Positions 24,438 through 33,393 of a stretch of 64,000 nucleotides of DNA are shown piece by piece. Origin of the DNA: an uncultured Rubrobacteraceae bacterium (GTDB lineage: Bacteria; Actinomycetota; Rubrobacteria; Rubrobacterales; Rubrobacteraceae). The first letter of the stretch is position 1, and each line of letters begins with the position of its first letter. The notes beneath the pieces were generated by a model. That model worked only from the letters and a program-made list of their open reading frames with translations. It made no database searches and was not told where the DNA came from. A program made the translations under genes and the position numbers. The stretch is taken from positions 83,693-147,692 of the forward strand of contig CADCVH010000053.1 in NCBI GenBank assembly GCA_902806085.1, read 5' to 3'.

Positions 24438-25289
24438 ATGTTAGGAAAAGGTGGAACCAGCGCCAGCCGCACGAAGCGCCGCAACGGCGTCCTGGCGAAC
24501 GCCGCGTTGCTCGCCTACACGGCGTTCGCGTTGTTCCCTTTGTTCTGGATCTTCTTGATGTCCCTGAAGGTGCAGCGGGACGTCATAGCCACGCCCCCCA
24601 AGTTTTTCTTCACCCCGACGCTTGCGAACTACGCCGAGGTCCTCTCCCGGCCGGACTTCCTGACGCCGTTCAAGAACTCCGTTATCGTCACCTTCGGGGC
24701 GTTGTTCCTGTCCGCCCTGATCGCGTTACCGGCGGCGTACGCGCTGGCGCGGATGGAGTTCCGGGGCAAGGAGGACCTGGCGTTCGCGTTCCTCTCTTTG
24801 CGGTTCGCGCCGGAGCTGATCATCCTCCTCCCCCTGTTCGTGATCTACCAGTCCTTCGGGCTCTACGACACGTACATCGGCCTGATCCTGATCTACCAGC
24901 TCATCACCTTCCCCCTGATGGTCTGGATGATGCGCTCTTTCCTGGAGGACGTGCCCAAGGAGCTGGAGGAAGCCGTCCAGATAGACGGCGGGAGCTGGTT
25001 CACCTCCTTCCGCATGATAATCACCCGCATAGCGTTGCCGGGGCTCGCGGCGAGCTGCGTGCTCTCTTTCATCTACGCCTGGAACCACTTCGTCTTCGCG
25101 CTGGTGCTCGCCTCGCAGAGGACGCAGGTCATCACGGGGGGGCTGCTCCAGTTCATCTCTTTCGAGCAGATACAGTGGGGCTCGATGGCGGCGGGCGTGA
25201 TGCTTGCCATCGTGCCCGAGTTCATCATCGCCGTGTTCGCGCTGCGGTACATGATCCGGGGCCTCACGGCCGGCACGGTGAAGGGTTAG
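24438..25289 (+). CDS. Sugar ABC transporter permease, MalG-like
   Basis: 283 residues, ATG one base after the previous stop. Six membrane helices; the EAA loop reads LEEAVQIDGGSWFTSFRMI near 175-195. It ends RGLTAGTVKG, the ending common to MalG-type permeases. Pairs with the product of 23573 to form the channel. Confidence 0.92.
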   Translation: MLGKGGTSASRTKRRNGVLANAALLAYTAFALFPLFWIFLMSLKVQRDVIATPPKFFFTPTLANYAEVLSRPDFLTPFKNSVIVTFGALFLSALIALPAAYALARMEFRGKEDLAFAFLSLRFAPELIILLPLFVIYQSFGLYDTYIGLILIYQLITFPLMVWMMRSFLEDVPKELEEAVQIDGGSWFTSFRMIITRIALPGLAASCVLSFIYAWNHFVFALVLASQRTQVITGGLLQFISFEQIQWGSMAAGVMLAIVPEFIIAVFALRYMIRGLTAGTVKG

Positions 25290-25329
25290 GGTAGGGGCTC
25301 GTCATGGACACGCGAGGGAGGAGCACGCG

Positions 25330-26373
25330 GTGATGCGAGGGGCGATCCTACCGGGCGGCGCAAGGGTGGACCTGCGGGACTTCGACGTACCGGAACCGGG
25401 ACCGGGGCAGGCGCTGGTCAGGATGAAGGCGTCCGGGCTCTGCGGCAGCGACCTGCGCGCCATCTACCACGAGCACGCCGGGTCCGACCCGAACGAGCGC
25501 TACCAGAACGTCATAGCCGGCCACGAACCGGCCGGGCAGGTGGAGTCTGTAGGACCGGGCGTGGTCGGTCTACAGCCCGGCGACCGGGTCGTCGCCTACC
25601 ACATCGTCGGCTGCGGCCGGTGCGAGGAGTGCCTCAAGGGGTTCATGATCGGCTGCCACTCCCCCGGCCGCTCGGCCTACGGCTGGCAACGCGACGGCGG
25701 ACACGCGGACTTTCTTCTCGCGGAGGCCCGCACCCTTCTGCACCTCCCGGACGGGCTGACCTACGCCGACGGCGCCCTCGTCGCCTGCGGCTTCGGCACC
25801 GCCTACCAGGGGATACTCAGGGCCGACGTCTCCGGCCGGGACCGGGTCCTGGTGGTCGGGCTCGGCCCGGTCGGGCTAGGCGCGGTGATGCTCGCGGCGT
25901 CGAGTGGGGCGGAGGTCATAGGCGTGGACCTCGTACCCGAACGCCTGGACCTCGGCAGGGAAGCCGGCGCCGCCCACGTCTCTCTCGGCGGTGAGGGCGC
26001 CGCCGAGCGCGTCATGGAGCTTACGGGCGGCCACGGCGTCGAGGTTGCGCTGGACTGTTCCGGGAGCGGGCCGGGGCGGGTCCTTTGCCTGGAGGCGGCG
26101 CGTACCTGGGGGCGGGTCGTCTTTCTCGGCGAGGGGAAGACCGTCGAGTTCGAGCCGAGCCCGCTGCTGTTGCACAAGCAGTTGACGCTCCACGGCTCCT
26201 GGGTCACGGGGCTGAACGAGATGCGCGGCCTGCTGGAGCACCTCGCCCGCGAGGGCCTGCACCCGGACAGGACCGTCAGCCACACGTTCCCCCTCTCGGA
26301 GACCAGGGAGGCCTACGAGGCCTTCGACGCCGGGAAGACGGGCAAGGTCGTGATCTCCTGGGAGAACGGGTGA
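25330..26373 (+). CDS. Zinc-dependent polyol/threonine-type dehydrogenase
   Basis: 347 residues, GTG 25330 (or ATG 25333) with GGGAGGAGC upstream. Medium-chain dehydrogenase: catalytic zinc site GLCGSDLRA and AGHEPAGQ; structural zinc Cys cluster in VGCGRCEECLKGFMIGC; Rossmann motif VGLGPVGLGAV, then GVDLVPERLDL with Asp that favours NAD. It probably oxidises a polyol or hydroxy-sugar brought in by the importer to a ketose, feeding the kinases that follow. The stop overlaps the next GTG. Confidence 0.88.
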   Translation: MMRGAILPGGARVDLRDFDVPEPGPGQALVRMKASGLCGSDLRAIYHEHAGSDPNERYQNVIAGHEPAGQVESVGPGVVGLQPGDRVVAYHIVGCGRCEECLKGFMIGCHSPGRSAYGWQRDGGHADFLLAEARTLLHLPDGLTYADGALVACGFGTAYQGILRADVSGRDRVLVVGLGPVGLGAVMLAASSGAEVIGVDLVPERLDLGREAGAAHVSLGGEGAAERVMELTGGHGVEVALDCSGSGPGRVLCLEAARTWGRVVFLGEGKTVEFEPSPLLLHKQLTLHGSWVTGLNEMRGLLEHLAREGLHPDRTVSHTFPLSETREAYEAFDAGKTGKVVISWENG

Positions 26374-27848
26374 CCCTGAACGGGGCCTTCGACTCGCCGG
26401 TGACCGTCGGGATAGACCTCGGCACCCAGAGCGTCCGCGTCGTGCTGGTGGAAGAGAGCGGGGTGGAGGTGGGCTCCGGCAGCGCCCCGCTCACGAGCGA
26501 GCGTTCGGACGAGGTGCGCCACGAGCAGGACCCCGAGTCCTGGTGGGGGGCGGTGGGGGAGGCCGCGCGGGGGGCGACGGAGGGCCTCGGCGGCAGGCCC
26601 GTGGACGGCCTCGCGATATGTTCGACCTCAGGCACGATCCTGCTGGCCGACGCGGAGGGGCGTCCGCTGACGCCCGCGATCATGTACAACGACGGGCGCG
26701 CCGCCGAAGAGGCGGAACTGGCCCAGGAGGTCGGGCGAGAGCTCTGGGGCTCGCTCGGGTACAAGATCAGCGGCTCCTACGCCCTTCCGCGGTTGATCTG
26801 GCTGCTCGGCAACGGGTACGGCGAGGGCGCCTCCAGGATGATGCACCAGGCGGACTTCGTCGCCTCGCGCCTGGCGGGAGAACCCGTCGGCACCGACTGG
26901 AGCCACGCCCTGAAGACGGGCTGGGACCTCGTAAACGAGCGCTGGCCGGAGGGGATCATGGAGGACCTCGGCATTCCGGTGGACCTGTTGCCGCCCGTCG
27001 CGCGTCCCGGCACGGATCTCGGGGAGGTCTCCGCGAAGGCGGCCGAACACACGGGGATACCGGCGGGGACCCCGATCCGGGCCGGCATGACCGACAGTTG
27101 CGCGGCCCAGATCGCGGCCGGCGCCCTCGAACCGGGCCGCTGGAATTCTGTCCTCGGCACGACGCTCGCCCTCAAGGGCGTCGCCCCGAAGCTGCTGCAC
27201 GACCCGGCGGGCGTCGTCTACTGCCACCGCCACCCGGACGGCGGCTGGCTCCCCGGCGGCGCCTCCAGCACCGGCGCCGGCGTCATCTCGGAGATGTTCC
27301 CCGACGCCGACCTCGAGGTCCTGAACGACGAGGCCGAGAAGCGGGGCCCCTCCTCGGCGATCTTCTACCCGCTGGCGGCGAAGGGCGAGCGCTTCCCCTT
27401 CTCAGCACCCGAGGCCAGGAGCTTCTGGGAGGGCGAGCCGGAGGACGAGGTGGACCGCTACCGGGCCGTGCTCGAAGGGGTGGCGTTCGTGGAGAGGTTG
27501 TGTTTCGCGCACCTGGACGGGCTCGGGGCGGACGTGTCGGGGCCGGTGAGCAGCACCGGGGGCGGGGCGAAGAGCCGCCTCTGGTCGCAGCTCCGGGCGG
27601 ACGTGCTCGGGATGACCGTGACCGTGCCGCGGTCGTCGGAGGGCTCCGTCGGCATGGCGATCCTCGCCCGCGCGGGATCCGGCCCCGTCGCCGAGACCGC
27701 GACGAGCATGAGCGGGACGAAGTGGGAGTTCGAGCCGTCCGGGCAGAACGGCAGGCTCGCCGAGAACTTCGAGCGCCTGACGGACGCCTTCGTCGGGCGG
27801 GGCTTTATCCCCGAAGACCTGGCCCGCCGCGCGAGGATAGAACGATGA
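26370..27848 (+). CDS. FGGY-family carbohydrate kinase (first of three in the operon)
   Basis: 492 residues, GTG overlapping the previous TGA (GTGA). Actin-like fold: phosphate-1 VGIDLGTQSVRVVLVEE, sugar-site DSCAAQIAAG and the second-domain loop SSTGGGAKSRLW. It transfers phosphate from ATP to a ketose or polyol. Residue choices resemble xylulokinase and related pentulose or tetrulose kinases, but the sugar cannot be set from sequence alone. Coupled by ATGA to the phosphatase gene. Confidence 0.88.
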   Translation: MTLNGAFDSPVTVGIDLGTQSVRVVLVEESGVEVGSGSAPLTSERSDEVRHEQDPESWWGAVGEAARGATEGLGGRPVDGLAICSTSGTILLADAEGRPLTPAIMYNDGRAAEEAELAQEVGRELWGSLGYKISGSYALPRLIWLLGNGYGEGASRMMHQADFVASRLAGEPVGTDWSHALKTGWDLVNERWPEGIMEDLGIPVDLLPPVARPGTDLGEVSAKAAEHTGIPAGTPIRAGMTDSCAAQIAAGALEPGRWNSVLGTTLALKGVAPKLLHDPAGVVYCHRHPDGGWLPGGASSTGAGVISEMFPDADLEVLNDEAEKRGPSSAIFYPLAAKGERFPFSAPEARSFWEGEPEDEVDRYRAVLEGVAFVERLCFAHLDGLGADVSGPVSSTGGGAKSRLWSQLRADVLGMTVTVPRSSEGSVGMAILARAGSGPVAETATSMSGTKWEFEPSGQNGRLAENFERLTDAFVGRGFIPEDLARRARIER

Positions 27849-28489
27849 CGGAGCCGGTCCGCCTCCTGCTCGCCCGCCACGGCCGGACGGAGTGGCACCG
27901 CGACAACCGCTACGTGAGCCGCACGGACATCGGCATAGACGAGACAGGCCGCGAGCAGGCCCAAACCCTCGCCCAGCGCGCGAAGGAGGAATCCCCGTCT
28001 CTCGTCCTGAGCTCTCCGCTGAAACGTGCACTTCTCACGGCCGGGCCCGCCGCGGAAGCCTGCGGCCTGCAGCCGGAGACGGACGACCGGCTGAGGGAGC
28101 TGGACTTCGGCGGCTGGGAGGGCAAGACCTTCGGCGAGATCCGCGCACAAGACCCCGAACGCGCCGAACGCTTCCTGCACTCGGCGGAGCACGGGTTCCC
28201 TGGCGGCGAACCGCTGGAGGATGGGGCGGGAAGAATCCTCGCCGTCTTCGAGGACCTGCGCCGCTCGCACGCCGGGCGGACGGTCCTCGTCGTGGCCCAC
28301 AACACGCTGCTCCGGCTCGGGCTGTGCGCGGTGCTCGGCGTCCCGCTCGGGGAGTACCGGCGGCGGCTGCCGCGCGTCGTCAACGGCGCCGTGAGCGAGG
28401 TCCGCTTTGGCGAGGGGGGAGGGGCGCTGTACAGCCTCAACGACCCCGGGCAAGCGAAACGCACGCAAAGAGAGGGGAAGGCCCAGTGA
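27845..28489 (+). CDS. Histidine phosphatase (phosphoglycerate mutase-like)
   Basis: 214 residues, ATG inside the kinase stop (ATGA). Motif LLARHGRTEWHRDNRY carries the phosphohistidine, SSPLKRALLTAG the second Arg, and LVVAHNTLLR the second His. It is a co-factor-independent acid-type phosphatase, here probably acting on sugar phosphates: either removing a toxic dead-end product or completing the pathway. Presence inside a kinase/aldolase operon is uncommon. Confidence 0.87.
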   Translation: MTEPVRLLLARHGRTEWHRDNRYVSRTDIGIDETGREQAQTLAQRAKEESPSLVLSSPLKRALLTAGPAAEACGLQPETDDRLRELDFGGWEGKTFGEIRAQDPERAERFLHSAEHGFPGGEPLEDGAGRILAVFEDLRRSHAGRTVLVVAHNTLLRLGLCAVLGVPLGEYRRRLPRVVNGAVSEVRFGEGGGALYSLNDPGQAKRTQREGKAQ

Positions 28490-29520
28490 AGATCCTGGTC
28501 GCGGGGGACCGCCACGTGTTGAGCCGGCTGATGGTGGAGGCCTTGGAGAAGGAGCTCGGGGATGGTCTTGACGTCACGACGATAGATTTCGGTTGGCCCA
28601 TGGAGCCCCACGCGGAGGTGGCCGAGGTCAAGGAGGCCGCGGGCAGCGAGGAGGAGGTCATAGAGGCCGGGCCGGGGGCCGAGGTGATCGTCACGCAGCT
28701 CGCCCCGATCACGGAGAAGGTGCTGGATTCCCTGGAAGATCTCAAGCTCGTCGTCGTGACGCGCGGTGGCCCCGTGAACGTTAACGTCGAGGCCGCCACG
28801 CGCAACGGCGTGATCGTCGCGAACGCCCCGGGGCGCAACGCGCCGGCCGCCGCGGAGTACGCCCTGGGCCTCATGCTCGCCGCCATGAAGCGCATCCCCG
28901 ACGCCCACGCCTCCCTCAAGGGCGGCGAGTGGCGCGGCGAGTTCTACGCCTACGAGGAGAACGGTGTGGAGCTCGACGGCTCGACCGTGGGGCTCATAGG
29001 CTTCGGGGCCATAGGCAGCAGGGTGGCGAAGGTCCTCGCGGCCTTCGGGGCGGAGGTGCTCGTCCACGACCCGTTCGTGGACGACGGACCCGTCCGAGAG
29101 GCCGGGGGGCGCAAGGCGGAGCTAGGGGAGTTGCTCGAACGGTCCAGGGTCGTCAGCCTGCACGCGCGCCTGGGCGACGAGACGCGGGGCATGATCGGGG
29201 CCGAACAGATAGCGAAGATGCCCGGGGGCTCCGTGCTGGTGAACACCGCCCGCGGCGGCCTCCTCGATTACGACGCCCTCTGCGACGCGCTGGAGTCCGG
29301 GCATCTCGGGGCTGCCGCGCTCGACGTATACGATGAGGAGCCCCCGCCGGAGGGGTCCCGGCTCTTCGGGGCGCCGAACCTCGTGCTATCGCCGCACATA
29401 GCCGGTGCCACGCGGGAGACGGCGCACCGGGCGGCTGGCATCGCGGCGGCGGAGGTCGGAAGGTACGCGCGGGGGGAGAGGCCGGAGAACGCCGTCAACG
29501 GGGAGGCGGTGGGCCGGTAG
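28486..29520 (+). CDS. D-isomer-specific 2-hydroxyacid dehydrogenase
   Basis: 344 residues, GTG overlapping the previous TGA (GTGA). NAD-binding domain GLIGFGAIGSRVAKVL near residue 166; catalytic Arg in NTARGGLLDY, Glu in YDEEPPPEG, His in LSPHIAGAT. It interconverts a 2-keto acid and a D-2-hydroxy acid (phosphoglycerate, glyoxylate or erythronate-type substrates are possible). The nearest sub-branch by eye is the phosphoglycerate dehydrogenase-like group without an ACT domain. Confidence 0.88.
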   Translation: MKILVAGDRHVLSRLMVEALEKELGDGLDVTTIDFGWPMEPHAEVAEVKEAAGSEEEVIEAGPGAEVIVTQLAPITEKVLDSLEDLKLVVVTRGGPVNVNVEAATRNGVIVANAPGRNAPAAAEYALGLMLAAMKRIPDAHASLKGGEWRGEFYAYEENGVELDGSTVGLIGFGAIGSRVAKVLAAFGAEVLVHDPFVDDGPVREAGGRKAELGELLERSRVVSLHARLGDETRGMIGAEQIAKMPGGSVLVNTARGGLLDYDALCDALESGHLGAAALDVYDEEPPPEGSRLFGAPNLVLSPHIAGATRETAHRAAGIAAAEVGRYARGERPENAVNGEAVGR

Positions 29521-29544
29521 GTTGGCGGCGGGGCGAGAGGGACC

Positions 29545-31017
29545 ATGAACGCCATCGGCATAGACGTCGGGACGACCGGCCTGAAGGCGGTCGCGGTGAG
29601 CTCCGGGGGGGAGATCCTGCGCGAAAAGACCGCCCGCTACCCGACCCGCCTCGCCGGGCTCGGGGCGGAGCAGGACGCCCGCGCCTGGTGGCGGGCGGCG
29701 AGGGAGGCGCTGCCCGAAGTGGCAGGCGGCGAGCCGGTCTCAGGCGTCGCCGTTACCTGCCAGGCCCCCACGCTCGTCTGCGTCGACGGGGACTTCGAGC
29801 CGCTGGGGGCGGCCCTCACCTGGATCGACCGCAGGGCCCACCGGGAGGCGGAGGAGATAGCCGGAGCCGTCGCCCCCACCCGCAACCCCCCCGACCCGTA
29901 CTTCGCCACAGGCAAGCTGCTCTGGCTCGCCCGCAACCGCCCCGAGGAATTGGAGAACGCCCGCGCCGTCCTGTGCGCCAACGGCTTTGTGATCGGGCAA
30001 CTGACCGGCGAGGCGTCCCTGGACGAGACGACAGCCGGCCTCTTCCAGGGCTGGGACGGCGCCTTCGACCCCGCGCTCCCCGGCCTCGTCCCCCTCGACT
30101 TGCTGCCGCCGGTGCGCCCGGCGATGGAGATCGCCGGCGAGGTGTCGCGTTCGGCAGCGGAGGCCACGGGCCTGCCTGAGGGCACGCCGGTCGCCCACGG
30201 CGGGATCGACGCCGTGGGGGCCGCGCTCGAGGCCGGCATCTTCGGGCCCGGCGACGGGCTCGTGGAGATGACCGGGTTCTCGACCGTGGTCATCACCGCC
30301 GCCCGGCGGGGGACGCGCGTCCCCGGCATGATCCACACGCGCCACGGCGCGGGCGGGAACGACCTCATCCTGGCCGCGATGGTCACCGCGGGCGCCGTTA
30401 CGGAATGGGGCATGAGGCTGACCGGCTTCGAGAACCCGGCCGCGTTCGACGGCAACGTCTCGAAAGAGGCCGCGGGCCGCGGGCGGCCGGGCAGGCTGCT
30501 CATGGTCCCCGCCCTCGCCGGCGAGAGGACCCCGACCTGGGACGCGACGGCCCGCGGCGCCGTGGTCGGCCTCGACCTCGACGCGGACGCGGCCGACCTC
30601 GCCGTCGCCATCTACGAGGGAACGGCCCTGGGCCTCGCGGACAACTTCGGGCGCATGCAGGAGGTCCTGGGCGACCTCAGGCCCGTGCGCTCCGTCGGCG
30701 GCGGCTCCAAGAGCGAGATCTGGACCCGGATCAAGGCCGACGTGCTCGGCGTGCCGGTCACGGTGCCGCGCCTGGGCCACGGCGCGGCGGCCGGGGCCGC
30801 CATGCTCGCCGGCATGGCGACAGGGCTCTGGCCGGACGAGGAGTCGGCCAGGGCCCTGGTGGCCGGGGAGGGCCGGGCGTTCGAGCCCGACCCGAAGATG
30901 ACCGAGAAGTACGCGAGACGCCTGGACCTCTACAGGGAACTGCAAAGTATGCTCCCCCCCATAACGCGGGGGCTGCAGGCAACCGGGGAAGAGCAAACGG
31001 CGCGATGGACCGACTAG
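29545..31017 (+). CDS. FGGY-family carbohydrate kinase (second of three)
   Basis: 490 residues, ATG. Motifs: AIGIDVGTTGLKAVAVSSGG, sugar-site HGGIDAVGAALEAG, phosphate-2 VEMTGFSTVVI and second-domain SVGGGSKSEIWTRIKADVLG. The Gly-Gly-Gly-Ser loop and the DVLGVPV stretch are xylulokinase-like. It differs clearly from the first and third kinases, so the three are not recent duplicates. The class II aldolase gene starts within its last 13 bases. Confidence 0.87.
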   Translation: MNAIGIDVGTTGLKAVAVSSGGEILREKTARYPTRLAGLGAEQDARAWWRAAREALPEVAGGEPVSGVAVTCQAPTLVCVDGDFEPLGAALTWIDRRAHREAEEIAGAVAPTRNPPDPYFATGKLLWLARNRPEELENARAVLCANGFVIGQLTGEASLDETTAGLFQGWDGAFDPALPGLVPLDLLPPVRPAMEIAGEVSRSAAEATGLPEGTPVAHGGIDAVGAALEAGIFGPGDGLVEMTGFSTVVITAARRGTRVPGMIHTRHGAGGNDLILAAMVTAGAVTEWGMRLTGFENPAAFDGNVSKEAAGRGRPGRLLMVPALAGERTPTWDATARGAVVGLDLDADAADLAVAIYEGTALGLADNFGRMQEVLGDLRPVRSVGGGSKSEIWTRIKADVLGVPVTVPRLGHGAAAGAAMLAGMATGLWPDEESARALVAGEGRAFEPDPKMTEKYARRLDLYRELQSMLPPITRGLQATGEEQTARWTD

Positions 31018-31811
31018 ACGTGGCGAAGGGGGTGCCCGTGGGCACGAATTACGGCGGGCTTTTGGAGGAGCTGGTGGGGTTGTCGAGGTCCCTCGGGGAC
31101 CCGGGGAGGGACCTCGTGATCCTGGGCGAGGGGAACACCTCCGTCCGCCTGGACGACGAAAGCTTCCTCGTAAAGGCCAGCGGCACCTCCCTCGCGAACG
31201 CGAAAAAGGAGGGCTTCGTCCGCATGGACTTCGGGCGCACGCTGGCCCTCCTCGACCTCGAAGACCCCTCCGACGACGAGCTTGGCGGCGCCCTCATGGC
31301 GGCCCGGGGCGAGGGCGGGGGGGACCTGCGGCCCTCCATCGAGGCCGTGATGCACGCGCTCTGCCTCACGGAGGGGGAGGCGACCTTTGTCGGGCACACG
31401 CACCCGACGTCGGTTAACGCCGTCCTGTGCTCCGACCGGGCGGAGATGCTCTCTGCCGGCGTGATCTTCCCTGACCAGGTCGTGGTCCTCGGCCGCCACC
31501 TCCTGCACGTGCCCTACGCCGACGTTGGCCTCCCCCTGGCCCGCGCGCTGCGCGACGGCCTGCGGGAGCACGGGGGGCGCGTCGGGGCCCCGCCGAAGAC
31601 CGTCTACCTGCAAAACCACGGCCTCGTGGCCCTGGGCCCGTCGGCCGGCGGGGTGGAGAGGGTCACCGCGATGGCGGACAAGCACGCGCGCATCATGGCC
31701 GGCGTGCTCGCCGCCGGCGAGCCGGTCTTTCTCACCGCCGAACAGGCCGACGGCCTGGACGCCCGCCCGGACGAGGAGTACCGCCGCCGGGTGCTGGGAG
31801 GGGGCAGGTGA
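31005..31811 (+). CDS. Class II aldolase/adducin-family protein (first of two)
   Basis: 268 residues from the ATG at 31005, overlapping the kinase end by 13 bases. ILGEGNTSVRLDDESFLVKA, the metal site THPTSVNAVL (two His) and LQNHGLVALG (third His) are typical of the zinc-dependent class II aldolase fold shared by FucA, RhaD, AraD and SgaE. The GEGNTS rather than SGNVS box places it with the rhamnulose-1-phosphate aldolase-type domain of fused proteins. It should split or epimerise a phosphoketose. The second family member at 33394 is quite different. Confidence 0.83.
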   Translation: MDRLDVAKGVPVGTNYGGLLEELVGLSRSLGDPGRDLVILGEGNTSVRLDDESFLVKASGTSLANAKKEGFVRMDFGRTLALLDLEDPSDDELGGALMAARGEGGGDLRPSIEAVMHALCLTEGEATFVGHTHPTSVNAVLCSDRAEMLSAGVIFPDQVVVLGRHLLHVPYADVGLPLARALRDGLREHGGRVGAPPKTVYLQNHGLVALGPSAGGVERVTAMADKHARIMAGVLAAGEPVFLTAEQADGLDARPDEEYRRRVLGGGR

Positions 31812-31897
31812 CGCGCGGGCGGTGGGCGACGACGCGGGGCGGAGGGGCGTCGGAGGACGTCCCCGGAGACGCTAAGGACTAAGGAGATGATCGGGAC

Positions 31898-33349
31898 ATG
31901 ATCCTCGGTATAGACCTGGGCACCTCGGTCGTGAAGGCCGCCGCCTTCTCGCGGGGCGGGGAGGTCCTGGCGGTCGAGGGCCGCCGGGTAAAACTGTACA
32001 ACCCGCGCCCCGAGTGCTCGGAGCAGGACATCGACGAGACGGTGGAGGCGCTCGGCGCGGTCGTCCGGGCCGCGCTGGAAGGGACGGACGAACCCGTCGA
32101 GACGGTCGGCCTCACCGGCCAGGGCGACGGCCTCTGGCTCCTGGACGAAAGGGGCCGCCAGGTGCGCCGCGCCGCGACCTGGCTCGACGCCAGGGCCAAC
32201 CCCATCGTCGAAGAGTGGAGGGCCTCAGGCGTCTTCGAGGAGCACTTCCGCCTAAACGGCAACGTCACCTTCCCGGGGGCGCCCTCCGCCATCATGGCCG
32301 CCCTCAAACGCGAAGAACCGGAGTCGCTCGAAAGGGCCGCCACGGCGGGCTACTGCAAGGACGTCGCCTTCAGGCGCCTCACCGGCGGGCGGGCCACCGA
32401 CGCCTCCGACGCCTCCGAACCGTTCATGGACCACTCGACCAGGGAGTACGACCCCGGCATCCTGAAGCTCTTCGGCCTGGAAGACCACGAGCACCTGCTC
32501 GCGCCCATCGACGCCTACCCGGGGGAGGCCCGCCCCATCAGCAGAGAAGGGGCGGAGTTGACGGGGCTTCCTGAGGGCACCCCGGTACACAGCGGCCCGT
32601 TCGACCTGCCGGCCACCGCCATGGGCGCGGGCGTCACGAGGCTCGGGGACGGCGTCATCATCGTCGGCACCACCCTCGCCTGCGAGGTCCTGACCGACCG
32701 CGTGGAGACGGACGGGGAGCCGGGAGGGCAGACGCTCTGCATGCTGGAGCCTGACCGCTGGCTCAGGGCTATGCCCGCGATGGTCGGCACCGCCTCCATG
32801 GACCTTACCCTGAACCTGCTCCGCTCCGAGCACGCGGAGATAGAGGACTTTCTCGCCGGGAGCCCGCCGGGCGCCAACGGGGTGGGCGTCCTGCCGTTCT
32901 TCTCGCCCTCCGGGGAGCGCGCCCCCTTCGTCGAGCCCGACGCCCGCGGGCAGCTCTCCGGCATGACCCTTGGCACCACCCGCGCCGACGTGGTCAGGGC
33001 CGTCGCAGAGGGGGTCGGGTACGCGGCGAAGCACTGCCTCGCGGCGGCCGGCTTGCGGGGCGAACTGTCTATCTGCGGCGGCGGGGCGGAGTCCCGCGCC
33101 TGGCGGCAGGTCCTCGCCGACGTGCTCCAGCGGCCCCTCAAGGTCGCCCGCCGTCCCGAGGTCGGCGCCAGGGGGGCGGCGATGGCCGCCATGATCTCGC
33201 TGAAGATGGACTTCGACCACGAAGCCTGGACCCGCCCGGAAGACGAGGTGCGGCCCAGCGAGGACCTGGCCGACCTCTACGAGGAGGGCTTCGATCACTA
33301 CCTGGCCAGGGTCGATTCCGCCCGCGATCTCTGGGGCCGTCCTACGTGA
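31898..33349 (+). CDS. FGGY-family carbohydrate kinase (third of three)
   Basis: 483 residues, ATG after AAGGAGATGA. ILGIDLGTSVVKAAAFSRGG, VGLTGQGDGLWLLDERG, sugar-site SGPFDLPATAMGAG and SICGGGAESRAW. The GQGDGLW segment resembles carbohydrate kinases of the L-xylulose/erythritol group (LyxK/EryA-like). The substrate is not fixed by sequence. Coupled by GTGA or a short gap to the aldolase that follows. Confidence 0.87.
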   Translation: MILGIDLGTSVVKAAAFSRGGEVLAVEGRRVKLYNPRPECSEQDIDETVEALGAVVRAALEGTDEPVETVGLTGQGDGLWLLDERGRQVRRAATWLDARANPIVEEWRASGVFEEHFRLNGNVTFPGAPSAIMAALKREEPESLERAATAGYCKDVAFRRLTGGRATDASDASEPFMDHSTREYDPGILKLFGLEDHEHLLAPIDAYPGEARPISREGAELTGLPEGTPVHSGPFDLPATAMGAGVTRLGDGVIIVGTTLACEVLTDRVETDGEPGGQTLCMLEPDRWLRAMPAMVGTASMDLTLNLLRSEHAEIEDFLAGSPPGANGVGVLPFFSPSGERAPFVEPDARGQLSGMTLGTTRADVVRAVAEGVGYAAKHCLAAAGLRGELSICGGGAESRAWRQVLADVLQRPLKVARRPEVGARGAAMAAMISLKMDFDHEAWTRPEDEVRPSEDLADLYEEGFDHYLARVDSARDLWGRPT

Positions 33350-33393
33350 CGGAAGGGCCAAACGCAAACACGACGCGAAAGAGGAGGACCGGC

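Noticed and set aside
22141-24484. Long overlapping frames (767 codons plus strand, 627 codons minus strand)
   Set aside because: They are Arg/Gly/Pro-rich shadows of the binding-protein and permease genes in a 70% GC region; no ribosome site or domain.
26085-26369. Upstream extension of the first FGGY kinase
   Set aside because: Runs inside the dehydrogenase gene; the GTGA overlap at 26370 is the natural start.
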